From the NCBI GenBank assembly GCA_050730675.1, contig JBOHNM010000063.1, forward strand, positions 1-21,549: a DNA stretch of 21,549 bases, written 5' to 3'. The stretch is from JBOHNM01 sp050730675 (GTDB lineage Bacteria; Planctomycetota; Phycisphaerae; Phycisphaerales; UBA1924). The notes below the pieces were generated by a model. It ran no database searches. It worked only from the letters and a program-made list of their open reading frames with translations, and was not told the origin of the DNA. Shown here piece after piece: positions 8,101-15,300 of the stretch (positions are counted from its first letter, which is position 1; each line of letters begins with the position of its first letter). A program made the translations under genes and the position numbers.

Positions 8101-9808
8101 CGCCACGCTCGCTGCGGGCGACTATTACGTTGCGGTCATCGAATTCGATGACAACGCCGTCTTCGCCAACGACTTCGGCGTCACCGCCGGAGCCGGCCAT
8201 GTGGGCGGCACTACCAAGCTCAACGTTACCGTCGGCAAGACCGCCGGCTCGCCGACGACCGTCAACGGCGCCCCCGGCTCGTCCACCAGCATCGATCCGC
8301 TCATCGCGGACAATGCCTGGCACGCCAGCGGTGCCATCCCCGTGAGCGCCACCGGCGTCACTTGGCTCACCTTCACGGCGCCCGACTTCTCGGTCGCTCG
8401 CACCTACCTCGACATGGATATGGAAGGTTCCACGGGCCTGAACCTCGCTCTTGCGGTCTTCACCAACGCCGGCGCTGTCGAAGACAGCGACACGGCCGAC
8501 GGCACGGGCACTCTGCCCCAGCTCTCCTACGGCTTCGCCTTCGGCCGCCCGGGCCCCGGCGGTGATGCTCTCAACTACAACGGCCGTGACGGCACGCTGA
8601 CCGCCGGCGCCAACTACTACATCGCCGTGGTGGCCGAGCAGAACGATGCTCCGAGCACGTTCGCGACCAACTGGGCGATCACGACCCCCGCAAGCTGCAC
8701 GACTCCCTCGGGCAGCGCCATCTTCCGCTACCGCACCGGCGTGCAGGGTCCCGCGACCCCGCCGACCGTCAACCAGGACCTGGGCGCCCTCGGCCCTTGC
8801 ACTTCGCCCCTTGTTTCCAATACCTTCACGATCGGGGCTGCCCAGTTTGTCTGGGTCAAGTTCACCATCGCCTCCCCGACCGACGCCAACACCTATGTTG
8901 ACATGCACACGGTCGGCTCGGTCCTCACCGCGGGCACGTTCGGCCCCAACGACACCGAGTTCGGCATCTACCACAGCGATGGCACGTTCGTCGATTCCAG
9001 TGATGACTCCGGTGCTGCTCGTGAAAGCCTCCTGAGCTTCGGCGGCACCGCGGTCGCCGCCCGCACCTATCCCCCGGGCTTCGCTGGAGCGCTTGACCCT
9101 GCCGCCGGCGGCGACGGCAACTTGACTGCCGATACCTACTACGTCGCCTTGGGCGCTTTCAACGTCGACTTCCCGGCTGAGTTCGGCGCTACCGCCACCA
9201 ACACTCAGACCGGCACGGTCAAGGTCACCATCCACACCAACGCGTCGAACGTCTGCCCCACCATCGGGACTGACAACACCAACCAGACCGTGGCGTGCAA
9301 CGGCACGGCCAACTTCACCGTGGGCGTCGCCGATGCCGGCGCGGCCACCTACCAGTGGCGCAAGAACGGTGTCGCCCTCGCCAACGGCGCGCTCCCCAAC
9401 GGGGCCGTCATCTCCGGTGCGACCACCACTACCCTCACGATCACCGGCGTCCGCAACTCCAACGGCAGCGTTGGTGTCGGCAGCACGCCCGGCGGCTACG
9501 ACGTGGTCATCACGACCAACAACCCCTGCTGTGCCGCGACGCTCAGCAGCGCGGTTGCCAGCCTCACCATCACCCCGCACTGCCCGTGCAACCAGGCCGA
9601 TATCGCGCAGCTGGGCGGCGGCCTCGGGGCCGACGGTCAGTTGACCGTGGACGACCTGGTGACCTTCCTCAGCAACTTCTTCTCCGGCAACCTTGCCGTG
9701 GCCGACCTGACGAACCTCGGCGGCAGCGGCGGACCCGACGGCGCGATCACGGTTGACGACCTCGTCTTCTTCCTCTCCAAGTTCTTCTCCCCCTGCACCA
9801 ACCCCTGA
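5180..9808 (+). CDS. Giant secreted protein: seven PPC-like repeats, Ig-like domain, GC-type dockerin
   Basis: The frame is open from 5015, but the ATG at 5180 is the real start: AGGGAG lies 7 bases upstream and it opens MRIRTLVSAAALLALSGSALA, a signal peptide almost the same as in the upstream paralogue. The 55 residues before it are translated promoter and leader. The protein has 1542 residues: N-terminal domain ~23-170 (ending FRFFEDWQD...LDDG), then seven PPC-like domains with D-[IM]-.-T/M-E-type markers near 226, 401, 564, 741, 903, 1077 and 1240. An Ig-like domain follows at ~1358-1467 (YQWRKNGV...ISGATTTTLTITGV). The dockerin-like end spans 1470-1542, ending FFSPCTNP. Repeats 2-7 match repeats 1-6 of the gene at 1179 in order. 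No enzyme motif is visible. It is probably an extracellular structural or adhesive protein held by its C-terminal module. Confidence 0.9.
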   Translation: MRIRTLVSAAALLALSGSALASPQETVTYTNVQSGNTTGIVGTPGGNPGTSGTQVRTATFTGSYTVTKIRVPAGANVSEIGFNTGTFANEARIYVTPSNGGTSFVVQPTTTGSYTTSVTTTSTVFVNLPVPQAANAGDGIWNFRFFEDWQDSPLGTADQQWTTITFTLDDGVILPPSFTHDFGSLDPTQTSQAFNSSVALTVPQNGVQWCKFVLSGNVTAASRTWLDIDTETSALTPTNATKVALYDGATGLPIVTGGNNTITNSNDSTDGTDSLSQLSYGFTTGRPAPGNGVAYNGRDGSAVGAGTYYVAVIGNGTTTFGSDFGPVTTGGTNTGGTAVLRVRAGFTPPPAPPAVFTDLGNVNPVSGTTVSSSNISLGANGVAWFKFVLTGAVSKTAFSYLDIDTETSALAPANDTNMALYTNLGALVSSDDDDGSALFSQLTYGRQGRGGAGANPNAGLSYNGRDGATRAADTYWVAVVGKGTTTFGADWAVTQTSANTGTVKLNVRAGTYASGDPALAGPVTDLGTISTCPTNFAGTLMPTEIKWYKFFLPVAVSVANNNYLDLDTEGSALSGTNDTEIALYSSTGAFITFDDDDGTNNFSQLTYGQGSTSIASPFYRAPVGNGLNYSGRDGSLAIGTYYFCASAFDSVQNTTNWDVTSTSAQFGSWVVHIKYGDYNIPAASEPVSAPLLATLDPASFGPGGGSSATASSTDTISGPGQFKWYKIVLSSAVSSAARTWLDIDTEGSTIGGLATSIALYSQATGNPVASDNDDGSGSLSQLTFGVGGLGSRAAVGGMSYNGRDGALAAGTYYLAVTPYPGAFNNTWAVLNCGSAIGNVTVRAKAGFTPIIFPALAHTFAPISDPATCQVFAPSSPGEALAVGSVNWYKMTLPAIAAASGTYCDITTNGSTLDTNSWEPGFIDDTFAAIYDATGAGLFGDDDTGQDNGSAFSFGATSPSRVNGTNGAALVGQTAATLAAGDYYVAVIEFDDNAVFANDFGVTAGAGHVGGTTKLNVTVGKTAGSPTTVNGAPGSSTSIDPLIADNAWHASGAIPVSATGVTWLTFTAPDFSVARTYLDMDMEGSTGLNLALAVFTNAGAVEDSDTADGTGTLPQLSYGFAFGRPGPGGDALNYNGRDGTLTAGANYYIAVVAEQNDAPSTFATNWAITTPASCTTPSGSAIFRYRTGVQGPATPPTVNQDLGALGPCTSPLVSNTFTIGAAQFVWVKFTIASPTDANTYVDMHTVGSVLTAGTFGPNDTEFGIYHSDGTFVDSSDDSGAARESLLSFGGTAVAARTYPPGFAGALDPAAGGDGNLTADTYYVALGAFNVDFPAEFGATATNTQTGTVKVTIHTNASNVCPTIGTDNTNQTVACNGTANFTVGVADAGAATYQWRKNGVALANGALPNGAVISGATTTTLTITGVRNSNGSVGVGSTPGGYDVVITTNNPCCAATLSSAVASLTITPHCPCNQADIAQLGGGLGADGQLTVDDLVTFLSNFFSGNLAVADLTNLGGSGGPDGAITVDDLVFFLSKFFSPCTNP
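9389..9513 (+). repeat. 125-base exact repeat, copy 2 (partner 1-125)
   Basis: It lies inside the Ig-like domain of the gene at 5180-9808 and is identical to the first 125 bases of the window. Sequence before 9389 cannot be compared, because the partner is cut by the window edge. Confidence 0.9.
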
Positions 9809-9850
9809 TCCTGACCCGATAGCTACCTCAATCTGACTGCTACACAACCC

Positions 9851-9881
9851 AACCCCGGGGCTTCTCGCCCCGGGGTTTTTT
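9851..9881 (+). terminator. Rho-independent terminator after the second giant gene
   Basis: A perfect 11-bp stem AACCCCGGGGC / GCCCCGGGGTT with loop TTCTC ends in six T residues (9876-9881). It lies about 40 bases after the stop codon. Confidence 0.92.
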
Positions 9882-10100
9882 CTTAGTTGCCCCTCGCCTC
9901 TTCACGCCCCGGATCACCCGCCTTGCTCCACACGAACCGTGGGGTACGCTCAATCCGGCGGCGCGTCGCTGCGGTCCATCCGCCCTTGGTTTGTGCTTCG
10001 TCCCCGTCCCTCGCTCATCCGCTTCCGCGGCGGCGATCGGTCGGGCAAGTTCTCGGACTGCCTCTCGCCCGTCCGGCCCTCGGCCCCTTGGAGATTGCTG
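9882..10100 (+). promoter_or_regulatory. Non-coding leader region of the next dockerin gene
   Basis: The reading frame is open from 9939, but its first 54 residues have no signal peptide or match to the paralogues, so I treat them as untranslated. A weak promoter-like pair, TTGCTC (9923-9928), 16 bases, TACGCT (9945-9950), has the same spacing as the promoters at 1039 and 5039 but poor hexamers. GGAGA (10090-10094) is the ribosome binding site, 6 bases before the ATG at 10101. Confidence 0.35.
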
Positions 10101-12233
10101 ATGTCGCTCCGCCTGCTCACACCCGCCGCTACCCTCGCCCTTGCCGCCGCGGCGACCGCCGCTCCGATCGAGTCGGTCACCTACACCAACGTCAACTCCG
10201 CCAGTTCCCAAGTCAACGGCGGCACCGCTCCGACCAACGACACCGGGGCCAACGGCGTCGAGCTGCGCTCCAACTCGTTCACCGGCGCCTATTCGGTCAA
10301 GAAGATCCGCCTGACGGCCGCGTCGCTGAGCCGCGTTGACCTCGACACCTTCCCCTCCGAGGCCCGCATCTTCGTCACGCCCCCCGTCGGCACGGCATTC
10401 ATTCTTCAACCCCTCGATACCACCAATTGGCCGGACCCTGCGACCATCGCCATCGACAGCTTCGTGCAGCCGCTCGCCACACCTGTCGCCGCCGCCGGCT
10501 CGTGGTCATTCCGCTTCTTCGAGAGCTTCCAGGACGGGGTAGCCGGCGCCGCCAACTCCATCTGGGACGCCATCACTTTCTCCCTGGATGACGGCATCGC
10601 GGTGCCGCCCCCGGGCACGGTCGATCTCGGCACACTGGCCCCCGGCAGCCCCGCCGCGGTCACCAACGTGCCGCTGACCGCCGGCGGCGTCAAGTGGTTC
10701 AAGGTCGTCCTCCCGGCCGTCCCCGCCCCGGCTTCCAACTTTGTGGATATTGACACTGAGGGCTCGCTGCTTGCGCCCAACAACGCCACCTTCGTGGCGC
10801 TCTTCGATGTCGCCGGCGATGTGGTCGATACGGATACCGACGACGGTTCGGGCTCGCTCAGCCAGCTCAGTTTCGGCGCCGGCTACCGCAGCCCCATCGG
10901 CGACGGCGTCCGCTATGACGGGCGGAACGGCACGCTCGTGGGCGGCGTCTACTACATCGCCGTCTCCGGCACGCCCGCCGCCGCCGCCAACGACCTGACG
11001 CTCGATGCCTTCGGCGCCGACGCGGGGACGATTAACCTCTCGCTCCGCTCGGGTTCGTACACGCCCGCCGGCTTCGCCGTCCTCCCGGACGCGCCCGCCA
11101 CCGGCAGCATCGCCGAGACGGAGAACAACAACTCCAAGTCCGCGGCCAACCCGGTCCGCCTCGCCCCCGGCAACACCATCACCGGCACCACCACCGGCTC
11201 GTCCACGGCGGTCAACGGCATCACCTCAGCCGACTACTACCTCGTTTACACCGACCGTCAGCCGGGCGTCATCAAGCGGTACCAGTTGACCTGCGTCTCT
11301 GCCACGACAGGCCACACCGTCACGCTGCGCGGCCTCTCACAGTCCGCTCCCGGCCCCGGCCCCTCGGCGCCGGTCCTTGGCTCCGACGTCGCGGCCCAGA
11401 CCTCGCTCACCACCACCTCACCGCCGCGCTACGTGCAGTGGTATGCCCTCGGCACCGCGCTCACCCCGGCTGTCTATGCCCGCGTCACCGGCGTCGGCGC
11501 CACCACTCAGCCGTACACGCTGACCCTCGAGGCGCAGACCATCACTCCCACGGTCATCACCGGCGGCCCGCTCGATCAGGGCGTCATCACGATCAACACC
11601 GTCGGCACCACCGGCCCGGTGCAAACCGACACGGAGGTGTGGCTCTACGACTCCAACCTCGACCCGATCGCCCTCGCCGGCAACGACGACAACAGCGTTC
11701 TGGCCGGCGGCAGCGGCGCGGGACGCGGAAGCCTGCTCGTCCGTTCGCTCGTTCCCGGCACCTACTACCTGGCCGTCAGCGAATTGAACATGGCCAGCAA
11801 CCAGGTTTCTCCCGGCGACGATCGCTTCAAGACCGGCTCGCTCCTGGACTTCCCCGGAGTCATCTCCACCAGCAGCGCTTCGGCGGCGGGGCTCAATCTC
11901 TCGTTCACGATCGCCGACAGTTCGCATCCTGCCCGCACCGTGACCGCGTCGCAGGTCGGGCCGTACGACATCCGGTTCTTCCAGTTCATCGTGCAGAACG
12001 ACGCGGCCGTGCGCTGCAATGCCGCGGACGTCGCCCAGCTCGGCGGCGCGCCCGGGGCCGACGGCCAGAACACCGTCGACGACATCATCGTCTTCCTCGA
12101 CGCGTTCTTCTCCGGCAACGCCGCGATCGCCGACATCGCGATCCTCGGCGGCGCACCCGGCTCCGACGGCCTGCTGACGGCCGACGACATCATCTTCTTC
12201 CTCGGGCAGTTCTTCAGCCCATGCAACATCTGA
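10101..12233 (+). CDS. Secreted PPC-repeat protein with GC-type dockerin
   Basis: The protein has 710 residues. The ATG at 10101 is chosen over the longer frame because it follows GGAGA by 6 bases and starts a signal peptide (MSLRLLTPAATLALAAAATA) with cleavage near residue 20. Residues ~21-165 are the same N-terminal domain as in the giant paralogues (SNSFTGAYSVKKI; FRFFESFQD...SLDDG). One typical PPC-like repeat follows, with VDIDTEGS near 214 and TDDGSGSLSQLSFG. The next ~300 residues diverge: ETENNNSKSAANP near 339 looks like the opening of an ordinary PPC domain, and TDTEVWLYD near 510 with VPGTYYLAV looks like another. The dockerin-like end spans 639-710 (CNAADVAQLGG... to FFSPCNI). No hairpin with a T run follows in the 117 bases before the next gene, so partial read-through is possible. 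Function unknown; a surface or matrix role is inferred. Confidence 0.9.
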   Translation: MSLRLLTPAATLALAAAATAAPIESVTYTNVNSASSQVNGGTAPTNDTGANGVELRSNSFTGAYSVKKIRLTAASLSRVDLDTFPSEARIFVTPPVGTAFILQPLDTTNWPDPATIAIDSFVQPLATPVAAAGSWSFRFFESFQDGVAGAANSIWDAITFSLDDGIAVPPPGTVDLGTLAPGSPAAVTNVPLTAGGVKWFKVVLPAVPAPASNFVDIDTEGSLLAPNNATFVALFDVAGDVVDTDTDDGSGSLSQLSFGAGYRSPIGDGVRYDGRNGTLVGGVYYIAVSGTPAAAANDLTLDAFGADAGTINLSLRSGSYTPAGFAVLPDAPATGSIAETENNNSKSAANPVRLAPGNTITGTTTGSSTAVNGITSADYYLVYTDRQPGVIKRYQLTCVSATTGHTVTLRGLSQSAPGPGPSAPVLGSDVAAQTSLTTTSPPRYVQWYALGTALTPAVYARVTGVGATTQPYTLTLEAQTITPTVITGGPLDQGVITINTVGTTGPVQTDTEVWLYDSNLDPIALAGNDDNSVLAGGSGAGRGSLLVRSLVPGTYYLAVSELNMASNQVSPGDDRFKTGSLLDFPGVISTSSASAAGLNLSFTIADSSHPARTVTASQVGPYDIRFFQFIVQNDAAVRCNAADVAQLGGAPGADGQNTVDDIIVFLDAFFSGNAAIADIAILGGAPGSDGLLTADDIIFFLGQFFSPCNI

Positions 12234-12338
12234 ACAACGCGGATTGACCCAACTCCGATCGAGCGCCCGGTGGGCTGGGGCGTCCAGACTCTTCGCCGAT
12301 TTCCCCGTCCAACGGCTCGCACAAGACTCGAACTTGTG

Positions 12339-12344
12339 TAGACT
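12339..12344 (+). promoter_or_regulatory. Candidate -10 box giving a leaderless mRNA
   Basis: TAGACT ends 6 bases before the ATG at 12351, so a start 7 bases downstream would fall on the A of the ATG. No Shine-Dalgarno sequence lies in between (CTTGGC). The -35 position (CTCGCA, 12316-12321) is weak, so support comes mainly from the similar layout at 17259-17264. Confidence 0.35.
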
Positions 12345-12350
12345 CTTGGC

Positions 12351-15300
12351 ATGCCCACGCCCACCCGCTCGCTCGCGTTCTTCGCGGCCATTCTGGTCGT
12401 CTTGCTCCTCCCCGCGAGGCTTCTCGCCGATAGCTTGACCTTCACGGGCGGCGGCGACGGCTTCAGTTGGAATGCCGCCGCCAACTGGTCCGGCGGCGCG
12501 GTGCCGACGATCAACGACGATGTGGTGCTTCCTGCCGGCGGCTTTGAGGTGCAGATCAACTTTGTGGCAGCTTCGGCCCGGAGCATTACGTCGTTTCGGG
12601 CGTTTCGGGTGCGGGAAGCGAGCCTCACCCTCGCGGGCGATCTGACGCTGAACGGCCAGCTGATGGTGCTCCGCAGCGGCACCGTCACATTCGCCGATTC
12701 ACCCTCCACCATCGGCGGCAACGGCGAAATCCGTTTCGAGACGGGCGCCAGCTATTTCTTCGTTCCGGGCGGCTCGTCGCTGACCGTCGGCCCGGACGTG
12801 GCGCTCGCGGTTCAGCCCTTCACCAACAGCGCGACCAGCCTCACCGTTGCTGGCATCGCCGGGTCCGTACCGGCGAACGTGATCGTCCGGGGTCGAGTCA
12901 CCGCGGCGACGGCGTATGGCACGGTTGATTTCGCCGATTCTCAGAACATGCTCACACTGACGAACCTGGGAGTCATCGAGAGTGTGACGGGCGGGTCGGT
13001 GCGGCTGATGTGCGTATGGACCAATAGCGGCACTTTCCGTCGCAGCGCCAACGGTCGGCTTGATCTCTGGGGGCGGTACAGCGACATCGGCAACGTGCAG
13101 GGGACCGGCGGCGTGGTGATGATGGCCGGCACGGTAACCCCATCCCCGCAATGTGTTCTGCCGCCGGACATGGGCGAAGTCGAATTGCGCGCGACAGTCG
13201 TCGGCGGTCGGCTGGCCGCGGGCGCCAACAGCAGCTTCGCCGCATACGACGGATCGCGATTGGAGGGTGTCACGCTTGCCGCGCCCATGCGTGTCGGCGT
13301 GGCCAACGTCTCCAACAGCGGGCCTGTCGGCATTCTTCGTGTGGTGAATGGCCTGAACCTCGATTCATGCACCGTGCGCGTGCTCAATGGCAATCTCGAT
13401 TTCGTCGGAGGGGTGCAGAACCTGGGCGGCACCGGCGAAATCGTCGGCGGCATCTATGGCAGCAGGATGCGGCTGCAAAGCGGCGTTGACCTCACCATCG
13501 GCCCAGGTGTCACAATCAGACACCAGGCTGATCCTGGCGGCGTGCAGGACTTCAACATCATGTTCTTCTCCGGTCCGGGCGGTGATGCGGCGACTTTGAT
13601 TAACCAGGGCGTCATCCGCGCGGCGTCGGCGTTGGGCAAACTCACGATCGACGGGGACGCAGCGACCATCACGTCTTCGTTCCGCAACGAGGGCCTGGTG
13701 GAGGCGCGGGATGGCGCGTGGCTCACGGTGAACTGCGCCTGGAACAACCTCGGCACCGTTTCCGCCTCTACCGGGGGAATCATCCAGAACAACGGCTCGA
13801 TGTCGCAGCTCGGAACGGTCGGAGGCAGCGGCGGCGAGCTTCGGCTGTTCGGCTCGATGAACGGCCCGATCAACCTGACCGCCATGCCCCATCGGGTGGT
13901 GATCGGCGGACGCATCATCGGCGGGCGCGTGACCATACCGGCAGGAGCGAACGTTTCATTCGATGAGGTTTCTGTGCCACCGGGCACCAACGGCGGCATG
14001 ACGTGGCTCGACGGCGTCACTATCGCCGGGGACTGGCAGATCAATTCCGGCGATGTGGTCTTGCTCAACACCGTCACGCTCGACAATGCGACGGTGCGCC
14101 TCCGCAGCGGCGGACTTCTCCGGGCGGACACCGGCACGGCCACACTTGCGGGCAACGGCGCGGTCATCGTCGAGGGGAGCAGCCACATCGATGTCGTGAA
14201 CGGCGCGCAACTGACGATCGCCCCGGGCATCCTGATCCGGACCCAGACGGTCAATCCCAATTCCCTCCCGGGTCTGTACTTTGCGATCTCGAATTCCACG
14301 GGCGTGGGCACCAGCCGCTTGATCAACCAGGGTGAGATCCGGATCAGCGGCGCCGGCCACTACGGCTCCATCGGCGGAGGGGTGGATGTCGGTCCCAACG
14401 AGTTCGTCAACCAGGGCCTCGTCTCCATTGATCAGGGAGCGGGCTTTGTGCTCGACGCTCCCTGGATCAACGCGGGCACGCTCAGCGTCGCAACCGGCGC
14501 GAACCTCACACTTGGAGGCACCTACACGTCGCTAGGGAATTTGACCAACAGCGGGGGAACGCTGTCGCTACAGGGGATTATCCGCGCAGGGGGAGTGCTC
14601 TCGATCGGCCCGCAGACGGGGCCGTTTACGCTCACAGCGATCCTCAACGGCGTGCGGCTGGAGTCCACCGGCGGCGTGCCGTGGGTCTTCACCGGGAGCA
14701 TCACGTTCGACGGTGTCACGCTCGCGGCCCCGGCCCGCCTCACGGCCGGTTATATCGCCGTTCGCAACGGGCTCGCCTTCGACGGCGGGTCGATGCGCCT
14801 CGAGGGAGGTACGGTCGAGTTCCACAACGGCTCCTCGCAGAACATCACCGGCACGGGCGAGTTCGTGCTTGTGGCCGCCACGAACCAGATCGCGTACGGG
14901 GCAGGGCGCACGCTCATGGTGGGAACCGGAATCACCGTGCGATCGGAAGCGGGCCCAGGCGCCGCAACGCTGCGTGTCGGCAGTATTTCCGGCGCGGCCG
15001 CGACCGCCACGCTGGTCAACCAAGGCTCGATCAGAGCCGATGCGCTCAACCGCACCATCGAGTTCAGCTCGCCTGTGGGCACTGATCACGCGCTGATCAA
15101 CCAAGGTCAGATCGGGGTGAGCAATGGCGGCACGATGCTCATCCAGCACTACCTGGCCACCCCCGGCACGCTCTCGCTGAGCGATACCGGCACGCTCGAA
15201 CTCGGCTGGAGTTACACCACGATCCCGCCGATTACGCGCAGCGGCGGCACGCTGCGGCTGGGAGGGACGTTCACTCCCAACAGCGGCTCTTTCCTGACCC

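Noticed and set aside
1800..9250. CRISPR-like or short tandem DNA repeats
   Set aside because: The repetition is at domain scale (about 480-530 bases) and degenerate; no short repeats with regular spacers were seen.
7328..9847. 839-codon open frame on the minus strand opposite the second giant gene
   Set aside because: It mirrors the coding strand's codon bias and repeat structure, and has no signal, domain or ribosome binding site. The plus-strand frame has clear domains, a signal peptide and a terminator.
9939..10100. N-terminal extension of the protein starting at 10101
   Set aside because: It has no match to the paralogues, would bury the signal peptide, and GGAGA stands right before the ATG at 10101.
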